From: Actinoplanes siamensis
GTDB lineage: Bacteria > Actinomycetota > Actinomycetes > Mycobacteriales > Micromonosporaceae
Direction: 5' to 3'
Length of the DNA stretch: 64,000 nucleotides
NCBI RefSeq assembly: GCF_016862395.1
Contig: NZ_BOMW01000021.1
Span: forward strand, 122,043 to 186,042
Shown here: positions 40,795 to 49,698 of the stretch, piece by piece
Position numbering within the stretch: position 1 is the stretch's first letter
Layout of the letters: the number at the start of each line of letters is the position of its first letter
Program-made: the position numbers and the translations under genes
Notes under the pieces: model-generated
Told to the model about the DNA's origin: nothing
The model's input: the letters and a program-made list of their open reading frames with translations, nothing else
Database searches by the model: none

Positions 40795-42003
40795 CGGCAG
40801 CGACGAGTACCCGCGCAGCACCAGGCGATCGCGGCGGACCGGGGAGCCGGACAGCGCCAGCCCCGGCAGCCGGTTGAGCAGCAGCGGGAACGCCACCTGC
40901 GCCTCCAGCCGGGCGAGCGGCGCGCCCAGGCAGTAGTGCGCGCCGCCGCCGAAGGAGACCGGCTGGACGTTCGGGCGATCCGGGTCGAACCGGTGCGGGT
41001 CGGGGTACCGTGCCGGGTCCCGGTTCGCCGAGCCGAGCAGCATGGTCAGCATCACCCCGCGGTCGAGCGTCACACCGTCGCCGAGCTCGAGCGGCTCGCC
41101 GGTGAACCGGGACGTCAGTTGCACAGGCGAGTCGTACCGCAGGATCTCCTCGACGAACGCGGGCGCAAGATCCACGGAGGACCGCAACCGATCAGCCTGT
41201 CCGGGATGCTCCAGGAGGATCTTCAACCCGGTCCCGAGCAGGTTGGTCGTGGTCTCGAAACCCGCGACGAGCAGCAGCACCAGGTTCGCGAGCAGTTCCT
41301 CGCCGGTCAGCTGGGTGTCCTGCGCGGCGACGAGCGCGCTGGTCAGATCCTCCCGCGGCGTGTGCCGGCGGTCGGCGATCAGCCCGGTGAAGTACGCCTC
41401 CAGCTCCCGGCCGGCCTTGTCCGCCCGCCGCATCTCCTCCTCGGTGCTGATCGGCTCCAGCACCACTGTCAGGTCGGCGGCCCGCTGCCGGAACCAGCGC
41501 CGCTCCGACTCCGGGATGCCGAGCAGCGCACAGATCACCGCGATCGGCAGCGGGTACGCGAACGCGCTGATGAAATCCGCCTCGGCGGGCATCTCGTCGA
41601 TCAGCTCCCCGGCCAGGGCGGTGATCACGTCGCGCATCGCGGCCACCCGGCGCGCGGTGAACGTCGAGGCGGCCGCGCGGCGCACCCGGGAGTGGTCCGG
41701 CGGGTTGGTCTGCAGCATGGAGAGCACGACCGAGGCGACCCCGCGGTTCTCCCGCCAGCCCGGCCAGGAACGGTCGTAGTCGCCCGGGTCGGCCACGCGC
41801 AGGCCGGGATCCCGCAACAGGCGGCTGACCAGGGCATGCGTGGTGATGAACCACTGTCCCTCGAAGGCCTGGACGGCCGGCGCCCGGTCCCGGATCACGT
41901 CGTAGGCCGGGTACGGATCGAGTCGCCCCTCGGGCTGGAACAGTGATGCGAGCGCGGTATCGAAGTCCATCCCCATCCGGACATCATGCCCGGTGATGTC
42001 CAC
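40777..42003 (-). CDS. Cytochrome P450
   Basis: Up to 408 residues; the GTG at 42003 gives the longest form, while ATGs at 41976 and 41970 give starts closer to the usual MDFDT... form. None has a strong Shine-Dalgarno. The I-helix is LLLVAGFETTTNLL (oxygen-binding AGxETT). The ExxR helix is FVEEILRYDSPVQ. The haem loop is FGGGAHYCLGAPLAR near residue 355, with Cys as the iron ligand. It resembles soluble class I bacterial P450s of the CYP107 type, used in biosynthesis or degradation. No ferredoxin is adjacent; a thioredoxin-like ferredoxin lies 4 kb away but is not an obvious partner. Confidence 0.93.
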   Translation of the reverse strand: MDITGHDVRMGMDFDTALASLFQPEGRLDPYPAYDVIRDRAPAVQAFEGQWFITTHALVSRLLRDPGLRVADPGDYDRSWPGWRENRGVASVVLSMLQTNPPDHSRVRRAAASTFTARRVAAMRDVITALAGELIDEMPAEADFISAFAYPLPIAVICALLGIPESERRWFRQRAADLTVVLEPISTEEEMRRADKAGRELEAYFTGLIADRRHTPREDLTSALVAAQDTQLTGEELLANLVLLLVAGFETTTNLLGTGLKILLEHPGQADRLRSSVDLAPAFVEEILRYDSPVQLTSRFTGEPLELGDGVTLDRGVMLTMLLGSANRDPARYPDPHRFDPDRPNVQPVSFGGGAHYCLGAPLARLEAQVAFPLLLNRLPGLALSGSPVRRDRLVLRGYSSLPVTTSA

Positions 42004-42086
42004 ACCCGCCGAACGCTCAGATCGCCGTACGCGGGACCGATGTGCTGCCTCTGAGGGCCGCCGCGGGCCCGGCGTGAGGGGGCGAG

Positions 42087-43253
42087 ATGAAGCGTTGGTT
42101 CGGGGTGGGCCGCAGCCTGCTGGCGGATCCCGCCGAGGCGGGCGCGCAGGCGTGCCGCGAGGCGCTCGGCGGGCGCCGCGCCGGCCTGCTGATCGTCTTC
42201 GCCGCGCTGTCGCACGCGACGCCGGAGATGGCCGCCGCCGTGCACGCGGCGGCCGGCGGGGACGTGCTGATGATCGGCTGCTCGACGTCCGGCGAGTTCA
42301 CCGCGGTCGGCCGCGGGTCGGGCGTGGTGGTGAACGCGCTCGGCGGGGACGGGTTCGCGGCGTCGGTGCGGGCCGTCCCGTACAACAGCATGGATCTCTA
42401 TCGGGCCGGCGAGACCCTCGCCGGCGCGCTCGACGACGTCGTCGCCGAGCACCGGGTGCTGCTGATGCTCGGCGACGGGCGCAGCGGCGACCAGCAGGAG
42501 GTGGTGCGCGGGGCGTATTCGGTGGCCGGCGCGCGGGTCCCGCTGGTCGGCGGTTGCGCGGGCGACGACGTGACGCAGACCGGGACGTACGCGTTCTTCA
42601 GCTCCGGCCCGGACGTCCGGGTGCTGAAGAACGCGGTGCTCGGCGCCGCGCTCGGCGCGCCGGCGCCGTTCGGGATCGCGATGTCGCACGGCTGGCACCG
42701 CACGGGCGAGCCGATGGTGGTCACCCGCAGTGCCGGTGGCACCATTCTGGAACTCGACGGGGAGCCGGCGCTCGACGTCTACCTGCGGCGCACCGGCGGC
42801 TCGCCGGATCTGGCCGGGGACGCCGGCGCCTTCGTCCCGTTCGCCGCCGTGCGGCCGCTCGGCCTGGCGCGGCGCACCGGCGAGGACATCCGGATCATCT
42901 TCGCCTGCGACCCGGAGGCCGGGTCCATCTACAGCCTGGCGGACACCCCGGAGGGCGCGATGGTGTGGCTCATGGAGCAGGACGTGGACGCGGTGGTCGA
43001 CGCGGCGGCGGCCGCCGGCCGCGCCGCGGCCGAGGCGCTGGACGGCGCGACGCCGCTGGGGGTCCTGGTCTTCGATTGCTGTGTACGGCCGATGGCGCTC
43101 GGCCAGGACAACACGGACCGGGCCGCCGAGCGGCTCCGCGCCGCGCTGGACCCGATCCCGTTCAGCGGTTTCTACTCCAACGGCGAGATCGTGCTGACCC
43201 GCGGCGCGAAGGGCATGCACCACCTCACCGTGGCCGCCCTGGCCGTGAGCTGA
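42087..43253 (+). CDS. FIST-domain sensory protein
   Basis: 388 residues made of the FIST_N region (about 25-220: MIGCSTSGEFTAVGRGSGVVVNAL, PLVGGCAGDD) and the FIST_C region (about 220-370: GKP-like strands, IFSGFYSNGEI-type end reading IPFSGFYSNGEIVLTRG). FIST proteins are soluble sensors thought to bind small ligands such as amino acids, and occur with kinases and cyclases. Its stop is 4 bp before the start of a GGDEF protein, so the two form an operon and very likely a signalling pair. Spacing and a GAGGGGGCGAG ribosome binding site support the ATG start. Confidence 0.9.
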   Translation: MKRWFGVGRSLLADPAEAGAQACREALGGRRAGLLIVFAALSHATPEMAAAVHAAAGGDVLMIGCSTSGEFTAVGRGSGVVVNALGGDGFAASVRAVPYNSMDLYRAGETLAGALDDVVAEHRVLLMLGDGRSGDQQEVVRGAYSVAGARVPLVGGCAGDDVTQTGTYAFFSSGPDVRVLKNAVLGAALGAPAPFGIAMSHGWHRTGEPMVVTRSAGGTILELDGEPALDVYLRRTGGSPDLAGDAGAFVPFAAVRPLGLARRTGEDIRIIFACDPEAGSIYSLADTPEGAMVWLMEQDVDAVVDAAAAAGRAAAEALDGATPLGVLVFDCCVRPMALGQDNTDRAAERLRAALDPIPFSGFYSNGEIVLTRGAKGMHHLTVAALAVS

Positions 43254-43257
43254 CGCC

Positions 43258-44685
43258 ATGACCGCGTGGTCGATGCTGCGTCTCAGCGAGTACTTCAGCG
43301 CCATCACCCGGGCCGGTGACGAGCCGGCCGCCGCCCGGATCGCGGCGCAACAGGCCACCGAGGCCACCGACGCCGAGGTGGGCGCCGTGATCCGCGGCGA
43401 CACCGTGACGGCGTCGGTGGGCCTGGGCCGCTCCCCCGACCCGGCCCTGTTCACCGGCCTGCGCGTGGGCGCCGGGACGGCGTCGTTCCCGGGGCTCGGC
43501 GAGGCCTTCCTGAGCGTGCACGCGCTGGCCGGCGGCAACGACGAGCGTCTGGTCGTGGCCCGCGCGGGGGAGCCGTTCACGCCCGAGGAACGGCAGATGC
43601 TGCAGGGCATGGCGAAGGTGCTCGGTCTCGCCCTGCGCGGGCTGCGGACCCTCGCCGCCGAGCAGCAGCTGCGCCTGGACCGGGAGCGCGAGGCGGAGGC
43701 GCGGCTGGTTCTGCTGGAGGCGCTGGAACGGCGGGAACGCCTGCTGGAGACGCTGTTGCGGGTGCAGCGGGCGGCCGGTCAGGGCACCCCGCTCGGCGAG
43801 GTGCTGGACGCCATCACGCTGGGCGCCCGGCGACTGCTCGACGACGGCGTCGCCGCGCTGGTGCTGCACGACGTCGACGACCCGGCGCGGCTGACCGTGG
43901 CGTCCGCGTCCGGCTGTCCCTCGTCGGGCCGCGACACCGTGCTGCTGGCCGCCGGCCGGGCGATGGACGCGCGGGGCCCGGTCGCGGACGGCGGGCTGTC
44001 CGCCGCGCCGGTGTTCATCGGTGACCGGCTGGCCGGGGCCTTCGTGATCGCGGGACACGGCGGCGACCTGCGCGAGTCGGAGCGGCGCGACGTCCTCGCG
44101 GCCTTCAGCGAACAGGCCAGCCTGGCGCTGACCGGAGCGCACACCCAGGCCGCCGTGCACGAGGCGCACCACGACCCGCTGACCCGCCTGCCGAATCGCA
44201 CCCTGTTCCTGCGGCGGGTCGAGCAGGCCGCGGCCGAGGGCGCCGGGGCCGCGCTGCTCTACCTCGACCTGGACCTGTTCAAGCAGGTCAACGACACTCT
44301 CGGGCACACCGCCGGGGATGAGCTGCTGCGTGGCGTCGCGGACCGGCTGCGTGCCTGCCTGCGGGACACCGACATGGCGGCGCGCTTCGGCGGTGACGAG
44401 TTCGCCGTGCTCCTGGAGCCGATCTCCGGCGACGGGCAGGCGTGGACGATCGCCCAGCGGGTGATCGACGCGATCGGCGAGCCGTTCGAGATCGCCGGCC
44501 GGTCCGTGGTGACCCGGGCCAGTGTGGGCATCGCCTGCGCGGCGCCGGGGCGGACCGCGGCGGGCCTGCTGGAGGACGCGGATCTGGCGATGTACCGGGC
44601 GAAGAAGACGATGCCGGGCACCTGCCGGGCGTTCGAGCCGCGCATGCGCGCCGACTCCCGGGGCACGGACCGTCACGCCGCCTGA
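43258..44685 (+). CDS. GAF-GGDEF diguanylate cyclase
   Basis: 475 residues. An N-terminal GAF-like region (about 1-130), a predicted coiled-coil linker (ALRGLRTLAAEQQLRLDRER..., 125-170), a second GAF domain (about 170-295) and a C-terminal GGDEF domain (about 300-460). The active site is intact (ARFGGDEFAVLL), and the inhibitory I-site RxxD is present as RDTD five residues before GGDEF. The protein should make cyclic di-GMP from two GTP with product feedback. Operon placement behind the FIST sensor suggests that ligand binding to FIST controls the cyclase. Confidence 0.92.
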   Translation: MTAWSMLRLSEYFSAITRAGDEPAAARIAAQQATEATDAEVGAVIRGDTVTASVGLGRSPDPALFTGLRVGAGTASFPGLGEAFLSVHALAGGNDERLVVARAGEPFTPEERQMLQGMAKVLGLALRGLRTLAAEQQLRLDREREAEARLVLLEALERRERLLETLLRVQRAAGQGTPLGEVLDAITLGARRLLDDGVAALVLHDVDDPARLTVASASGCPSSGRDTVLLAAGRAMDARGPVADGGLSAAPVFIGDRLAGAFVIAGHGGDLRESERRDVLAAFSEQASLALTGAHTQAAVHEAHHDPLTRLPNRTLFLRRVEQAAAEGAGAALLYLDLDLFKQVNDTLGHTAGDELLRGVADRLRACLRDTDMAARFGGDEFAVLLEPISGDGQAWTIAQRVIDAIGEPFEIAGRSVVTRASVGIACAAPGRTAAGLLEDADLAMYRAKKTMPGTCRAFEPRMRADSRGTDRHAA

Positions 44686-44794
44686 CCGGTCCATCCCGGC
44701 GGGCGCGGCCGTTCCGGGCGATTTCCGCGCGCACGCCGGCGGCCGGCGTTCCGGGGTGTCTCACGACCGTCGAGGCCCCCCCGCGCGCAGGCGT

Positions 44795-45691
44795 TCAGCG
44801 AAGCGCGGCGTGGAGGAGCTCGACCAGGTCGAGAGCGGCCTCGCCGGTCCAGACCACCGAACTCAGCGCCACCGCGACCGGCAGCAGCAGGAAGGCCCGC
44901 GACGCGGCACGCGGTCGGGGCCGCAACAGGTGGGCGACCCGCCGGGGTACGACCCCACCCGGCACCGCCGCGTGCAGCGCCGCCGCGAACGGGCTCCCCG
45001 CCCCGGCCAGCGCCGCCACCCCGATCGCGTGGGCCAGCGTGCGACGGCCGCCCAGTGACGCCGCGGCCCGCTCGTCGGCGGCCCGCTCGATCAGGTAGTC
45101 GACGTGCCGGCCGACCCACCACAGCGCCGGGTGCGCGGCCACCGCCAGCTCCGCCGCCCGGGCCAGCCGGTGATGGCGCTCGGCCAGATGCGCCTTCTCG
45201 TGGGCGAGCAGCGCCTCGAACTGCGGCTCGGTGAGCAGCGCGCGCATCCCGGTGGTGACCACCACGTGCCCCGGCTCGCCGGGCACCGCGAACGCCCGCG
45301 GCGCGTCCTCGGGCACGACCACCAGGCCTCCCGGGCCGCCGGCCGGGACCATGGCCAGCACCTTCCGCTGGCGTCGCCAGCGCAGGCCCACCGAGACGGC
45401 CGCGGCGGCCAGCAGGATCAGGCTCAGCCACGGCACCCACTCGACGCCGGCCGTGTCGTGCGCGACGACAGCGGCGGACCAGCCGAACAGCCGGCCGATC
45501 GCGGGCACCTGGGCGAGCGCGTGCGCGGCCAGCAGCAGCAGGTTGACCGTGCTGGTCACCGCGACGGTCACCGCCGTCCAGGCGATCACCGAGGCCGCCC
45601 GTCCGGGCGCGAGCCGGTCGGCGAGCAGCCGCACCACGATCACGGCCAGCGGTGGGACGACGACCACCGACCAGACGAAATGATCGAACAT
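44795..45691 (-). CDS. M56-family membrane metallopeptidase (BlaR1-like)
   Basis: 298 residues. Two to three N-terminal membrane helices (MFDHFVWSVVVVPPLAVIVV; VIAWTAVTVAVTSTVNLLLL; a third near residue 90) are followed by a zinc peptidase domain with HEKAH (HExxH, about residues 165-169), YLIERAADERAA supplying the third ligand Glu, and a final hydrophobic segment. BlaR1/MecR1-type proteins sense a signal and cut a BlaI repressor. This one lacks a penicillin-binding sensor domain. A BlaI-type gene lies 800 bp away on the opposite strand, separated by a ferredoxin gene and a broken MFS gene. Confidence 0.88.
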   Translation of the reverse strand: MFDHFVWSVVVVPPLAVIVVRLLADRLAPGRAASVIAWTAVTVAVTSTVNLLLLAAHALAQVPAIGRLFGWSAAVVAHDTAGVEWVPWLSLILLAAAAVSVGLRWRRQRKVLAMVPAGGPGGLVVVPEDAPRAFAVPGEPGHVVVTTGMRALLTEPQFEALLAHEKAHLAERHHRLARAAELAVAAHPALWWVGRHVDYLIERAADERAAASLGGRRTLAHAIGVAALAGAGSPFAAALHAAVPGGVVPRRVAHLLRPRPRAASRAFLLLPVAVALSSVVWTGEAALDLVELLHAALR

Positions 45692-45724
45692 CTCGCTACC
45701 TCTCCGCGCGCGGGGAGCCGGAGG

Positions 45725-46111
45725 TCATGCTCTCACTCCGGCCGCGCCGAGGGCGCCGCCCGGCGCCGTGATCACCGACAGCTCCAGCATCGGGGACATC
45801 GGCGCCCGCCCCGGCCCACCGGCCCGGACATACCCGGCGATGTCGTCGAGCACCACGTCGTCGAGCACCAGCCCGAACCAGACCGGCCGCGCGCCACGCC
45901 GCCGCGCCTCCGGGGCGGGTTGCACGACCAGGACGTTGGACTGGGCGCAGACGTCCAGGCAGAGGCTGGTCCGGACGCGGTGCGCCGGGCCCAGCGCCGA
46001 CCGCAACCTCTCGATCTGCGCGTCGTGGTCGACGGCCGGGTGCTTGCCGGGGTTCCCGCAGCAGCAGTCCCGGCAGACGGTCACCGTGCAGCCCCGCTCG
46101 TGCTCACTCAC
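45725..46111 (-). CDS. Thioredoxin-like [2Fe-2S] ferredoxin domain protein
   Basis: 128 residues. The N-terminus carries VCRDCCCGNPGKHP (Cys 13, 16, 17, 18) and a second Cys pair in SLCLDVCAQSNVLVVQP (about 51 and 55). This is the spacing seen in thioredoxin-fold [2Fe-2S] ferredoxins of actinobacteria. VWFGLVLDDVVLDDIAGYV closes the fold. Electron transfer is the likely role; the partner is unknown. The stop is 33 bp before the M56 peptidase start, and just upstream on the same strand is a decayed MFS gene. Confidence 0.82.
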   Translation of the reverse strand: MSEHERGCTVTVCRDCCCGNPGKHPAVDHDAQIERLRSALGPAHRVRTSLCLDVCAQSNVLVVQPAPEARRRGARPVWFGLVLDDVVLDDIAGYVRAGGPGRAPMSPMLELSVITAPGGALGAAGVRA

Positions 46112-46117
46112 AGTCGA

Positions 46118-46433
46118 TCACCTTACGGCCCGCCGGACGGCGACCGGCACGGCGAAGCCGGTCAGGGCAACACGGCCCCGGTCACATAACCACCCGGGCC
46201 GTCCCCAGGTGATGCAGAGCCAGATCAGCAACGCCGGGCCGAACGTCTCGGCCAGCCCGGCCCCGAGTCCGAAAACACCCAGGTACTGGCCGGTCGCGTG
46301 CCAGACTCGCCGCGCTGATGCCCAGGATCATGATCTGGTACGAGGCGCGCGTCCCGGCCTGCGCCACGAGCCCTGCCGCCCCGATCGTGTAGACCAGGTT
46401 CGAGGCCACCAGGGCCCGCTGCGGCCCGGTCAT
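46118..46433 (-). pseudogene. MFS transporter remnant with internal deletion and frameshift
   Basis: From ATG 46433 the frame reads TGPQRALVASNLVYTIGAAG, the start of an MFS protein. It then breaks, and in another frame continues TGQYLGVFGLGAGLAETFGP, then ALLIWLCITWGRPGW, a typical helix 10-11 region, to a stop at 46118-46120, 6 bp before the ferredoxin gene. Most of the transporter (eight or more helices) is missing. The layout suggests that it was once co-transcribed with the ferredoxin gene. Confidence 0.75.
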
Positions 46434-46486
46434 GGCGCGGCCGCCCGGTCTCCCGCTTTCCCCGGGCCGATCGATACAGTCGCATC

Positions 46487-46840
46487 GTGAGCAGACGGCG
46501 GCCGGGCCAGTTGGAGACGGAGATCATGACGGTGCTGGGCGCCGGCGACCGGCCGATGACCCCGGGCGAGGTCCGCGACCGCCTGGAACCGTCCGGTGAG
46601 TTGTCGTACAGCACGGTGGTCACCACGCTCACCCGGCTCTACGAGAAGGGCTCGGCGTCCCGGCACCGGGACGGGCGCGCCTTCCGCTACGGCGCGCCGC
46701 ACGGCCCGGCCGCGCTGGTCGCCGACCGGATGACCCGGCTGTTGTCGGACGAGGCGGACCGCGCCTCGGTGCTGCGCCGCTTCGTCGGGAACCTGGACGC
46801 CAAGGACGAGCAGCTGCTGCGGGACCTGCTCAACGAGTGA
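46487..46840 (+). CDS. BlaI/MecI/CopY-family repressor
   Basis: 117 residues from a GTG start. The winged helix shows LETEIMTVLGAGDRPMTPGEV, then SYSTVVTTLTRLYEKGSASR (recognition helix and wing, about residues 38-58), and a C-terminal dimerisation helix ending in LLRDLLNE. Such repressors are removed by proteolysis by a BlaR1-type M56 peptidase, and one is encoded nearby. A TACAGT element lies 7-12 bp before the GTG, so the mRNA may be leaderless. The target genes are unknown. Confidence 0.9.
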   Translation: MSRRRPGQLETEIMTVLGAGDRPMTPGEVRDRLEPSGELSYSTVVTTLTRLYEKGSASRHRDGRAFRYGAPHGPAALVADRMTRLLSDEADRASVLRRFVGNLDAKDEQLLRDLLNE

Positions 46841-46937
46841 ACCCGCGGGCGATGCAACCGGATCGCACCCCGGCCCGCAACCGTCGCCGGGCATAGTTCG
46901 CCTCTTCAGGATCAGACGCTGACTGGGAGAAACGGAC

Positions 46938-47039
46938 ATGCGCACACGCATCGCGGCAACCGTCGCGGTCATCGCCGCTGTGGTCGGCATCGCGGGCGGC
47001 CTGGCCGGTCCCCTTTACGCGATGTTCGGGGCGAACTGA
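46938..47039 (+). CDS. 33-residue hydrophobic peptide
   Basis: A short frame with a good GGGAGA ribosome binding site 8 bp before the ATG. It encodes a basic start (MRTRIA), a hydrophobic Ala/Val/Gly segment and a short tail ending FGAN. It could be a single-span membrane peptide. Codon use is fully GC-biased, which supports real coding. It lies between the BlaI-type gene and the helicase gene. Confidence 0.5.
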   Translation: MRTRIAATVAVIAAVVGIAGGLAGPLYAMFGAN

Positions 47040-47054
47040 CAAACTTGCAACATC

Positions 47055-49556
47055 ATGACGCTGACCGATCGCCTTCCCGGCTCCGCCTCCTCGGGCCCCG
47101 CCGAGCCCGACGCCGTCTTCGAAGCCTTCCAGTCCTGGGTGACGGAGCAGGGCATCACCCTGTACCCGCATCAGGAGGAGGCGCTGATCGAGATCGCGAC
47201 CGGCTCCAACGTCATCCTGAACACCCCGACCGGCTCGGGGAAGAGCCTGGTCGCCGCGGGCGCGCACTTCGCCGCGCTGGCCGACGGCCGCACCACCTTC
47301 TACACCGCCCCGATCAAGGCGCTGGTCAGCGAGAAGTTCTTCGCGCTCTGCGAGATCTTCGGCGCGCACAACGTGGGCATGCTGACCGGCGACGCCAGCG
47401 TCAACGCGGACGCGCCGATCATCTGCTGCACCGCGGAGATCCTGGCCAACCTGGCCCTGCGCGAGGGCGCCGAGGCCGACGTCGGCCAGGTGGTGATGGA
47501 CGAGTTCCACTTCTACGCCGAGCCCGACCGCGGCTGGGCCTGGCAGGTGCCGCTGATCGAGCTGCCGCAGGCGCAGTTCCTGCTGATGTCGGCGACCCTC
47601 GGCGACACCACCCGGTTCGTCGACGACCTCACCCGTCGTACCGGACGGCAGACCGCTGTCGTCAGCAACGCCGAGCGTCCGGTGCCGCTGATCTTCAGCT
47701 ATGCCATGACGCCGCTGCACGAGACCATCGAGGAGCTGCTGGCCACCAAGCAGGCGCCGGTCTACATCGTGCACTTCACCCAGGCGGCGGCGCTGGAACG
47801 CGCCCAGTCGCTGATGAGCATCAACATGAGCACACGCGAGGAGAAGGACGCGATCGCCAAGGCGATCGGCAGCTTCCGGTTCACCGCGGGCTTCGGGCGT
47901 ACGCTGTCGCGCCTGGTCCGGCACGGCATCGGCGTCCACCACGCGGGCATGCTGCCGAAGTACCGGCGGCTCGTGGAGACGCTCGCCCAGGCCGGCCTGC
48001 TGAAGGTGATCTGCGGGACGGACACGCTGGGAGTCGGCATCAACGTGCCGATCCGCACGGTGCTGTTCACCGGCCTGTCGAAGTACGACGGCGTGAAGAC
48101 CCGCCTGCTCAAGGCCCGCGAGTTCCACCAGATCGCGGGCCGGGCCGGCCGGGCCGGGTTCGACACCCTCGGCACCGTGCTGGTGCAGGCCCCGGAACAC
48201 GTGATCGACAACGAGCGGGCGCTCGCGAAGGCCGGTGACGACCCGAAGAAGCGGCGCAAGGTCGTGCGCAAGAAGCCCCCGGAGGGGCAGATCGGCTGGG
48301 GCCGGCCCACCTTCGACCGTCTGGTCGAGGCCGAGCCGGAGCCGCTGACCTCGTCGTTCGAGGTCTCGCACGCGATGCTGCTGAACGTGCTGGCCCGTGG
48401 CGGCGACCCGTACCAGGCGATGCGGCACCTGCTCACCGACAACCACGAGGAGCCGGCCCAGCAGCGCAGACACATCCGCCGCGCGATCGCCATCGCCCGT
48501 GCGCTGATCGCCGGCGGGGTCATCGAGCGCACCCCGGAGGGCCTCTACAAGCTGGTCGACGACCTGCAGCTGGACTTCGCGCTGAACCAGGCGCTGTCGC
48601 CGTTCGCGCTGGCCTGCCTGGAACTGCTGGACAAGGAGGCGCCGGAGTACCCGCTCGACGTCGTCTCGGTGATCGAGTCCACCCTGGAGGACCCGCGCCA
48701 GGTGCTCTCGGCGCAGCGCCAGAAGGCGCGCGGTGAGGCCGTCAACGCGATGAAGGCCGAGGGCATCGAGTACGAGCAGCGCATGGAGCTGCTCGAGGAG
48801 GTGACCTGGCCGCAGCCGCTGCGGGAGCTGCTCGAGGCGGCGTACGAGACGTACCGGCGTGGCCACCCGTGGGTCGGCGACTACGAGATCAAGCCGAAGT
48901 CCGTGGTCCGCGACATGTACGAGCGGGCCATGACGTTCACCGAATACGTCTCGTTCTACGGCCTGTCCCGCTCCGAGGGCCTGGTGCTGCGCTACCTGGC
49001 CGACGCCTACCGGGCGCTGCGCCAGACGGTGCCCGAGGACGCCCGTACCGAAGAGCTCGGTGACCTGATCGAATGGCTCGGCGAGCTGGTCCGGCAGGTC
49101 GACTCCAGCCTGCTCGACGAGTGGGAACGCCTGCGCAACCCGGGCGCCGCCGTCGAGGAGGTCCGGATCGACGACAAGCCGCCGGCTGTCACCCGCAACG
49201 TCCGCGCTTTCAAGGTCCTGGTACGCAACGCGATGTTCCGCCGGGTCGAGTTGGCCGCGCTGGGCCGCTACGACGAGCTGGGCGAGCTGGACGGCGAGTC
49301 CGGCTGGAGCGCGGAGCGCTGGCGCGAGGCCGTCGACGACTACTTCGACGAGTACGACGAGCTGGGCACCGGACCGTCGGCCCGCGGCCCGCAGCTGCTG
49401 CAGATCGACACCGGGCCCGGGGTGTGGGCGGTCCGGCAGGTCTTCGAGGACCCGGCCGGCGACCACGACTGGGGCATCGACGCCACTGTCGACCTGGCCG
49501 AGTCCGACGAGATCGGCGGCGCCGCCATCACCATCGTGGCGGTCGGCCCGCACTGA
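47055..49556 (+). CDS. Ski2-like DExH helicase with C-terminal DUF3516 region
   Basis: 833 residues. The helicase core has NTPTGSGKSLV (Walker A, residues 56-66), DEFHFY (motif II, DExH, about 149), LLMSATL (III), IGVHHAGMLPKYRRLVE, TDTLGVGINVPIRTVLFT and QIAGRAGRAGF (VI, about 357). The C-terminal half (about 400-833) is the helical region called DUF3516, typical of actinobacterial members. This group is related to Ski2/Mtr4 RNA helicases and to the Lhr/HelY type, and probably unwinds structured RNA during processing or decay. The start is close behind the small peptide gene (15 bp). Confidence 0.92.
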   Translation: MTLTDRLPGSASSGPAEPDAVFEAFQSWVTEQGITLYPHQEEALIEIATGSNVILNTPTGSGKSLVAAGAHFAALADGRTTFYTAPIKALVSEKFFALCEIFGAHNVGMLTGDASVNADAPIICCTAEILANLALREGAEADVGQVVMDEFHFYAEPDRGWAWQVPLIELPQAQFLLMSATLGDTTRFVDDLTRRTGRQTAVVSNAERPVPLIFSYAMTPLHETIEELLATKQAPVYIVHFTQAAALERAQSLMSINMSTREEKDAIAKAIGSFRFTAGFGRTLSRLVRHGIGVHHAGMLPKYRRLVETLAQAGLLKVICGTDTLGVGINVPIRTVLFTGLSKYDGVKTRLLKAREFHQIAGRAGRAGFDTLGTVLVQAPEHVIDNERALAKAGDDPKKRRKVVRKKPPEGQIGWGRPTFDRLVEAEPEPLTSSFEVSHAMLLNVLARGGDPYQAMRHLLTDNHEEPAQQRRHIRRAIAIARALIAGGVIERTPEGLYKLVDDLQLDFALNQALSPFALACLELLDKEAPEYPLDVVSVIESTLEDPRQVLSAQRQKARGEAVNAMKAEGIEYEQRMELLEEVTWPQPLRELLEAAYETYRRGHPWVGDYEIKPKSVVRDMYERAMTFTEYVSFYGLSRSEGLVLRYLADAYRALRQTVPEDARTEELGDLIEWLGELVRQVDSSLLDEWERLRNPGAAVEEVRIDDKPPAVTRNVRAFKVLVRNAMFRRVELAALGRYDELGELDGESGWSAERWREAVDDYFDEYDELGTGPSARGPQLLQIDTGPGVWAVRQVFEDPAGDHDWGIDATVDLAESDEIGGAAITIVAVGPH

Positions 49557-49565
49557 GCCGCCGGC

Positions 49566-49597
49566 ACGGGCTTGTACCACAGGTGGTCCAAGCCCGT
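49566..49597. terminator. First of two terminator hairpins between convergent genes
   Basis: ACGGGCTTG and CAAGCCCGT form a 9-bp stem. The loop contains a nested ACC/GGT pairing. It begins 9 bp after the helicase stop. Confidence 0.6.
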
Positions 49598-49615
49598 CCT
49601 AGCGTCGTGCCACCC

Positions 49616-49649
49616 GGCGGTCACGCACCGGCTCCGCCGCGTGACCGCC
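49616..49649. terminator. Second terminator hairpin between convergent genes
   Basis: GGCGGTCACGC and GCGTGACCGCC form a perfect 11-bp stem with a 12-nt loop, 49 bp before the stop of the opposing gene. Confidence 0.65.
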
Positions 49650-49698
49650 GTGGAGCACCAGTCTCGGAGAGTGACCCCTCCGGTGGCACGGCTACCGA

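Noticed and set aside
46830..49580. A 900-codon minus-strand open frame antisense to the helicase gene
   Set aside because: The plus-strand helicase has all motifs in order; the antisense frame has only low-complexity Leu/Gly/Arg/Val sequence.
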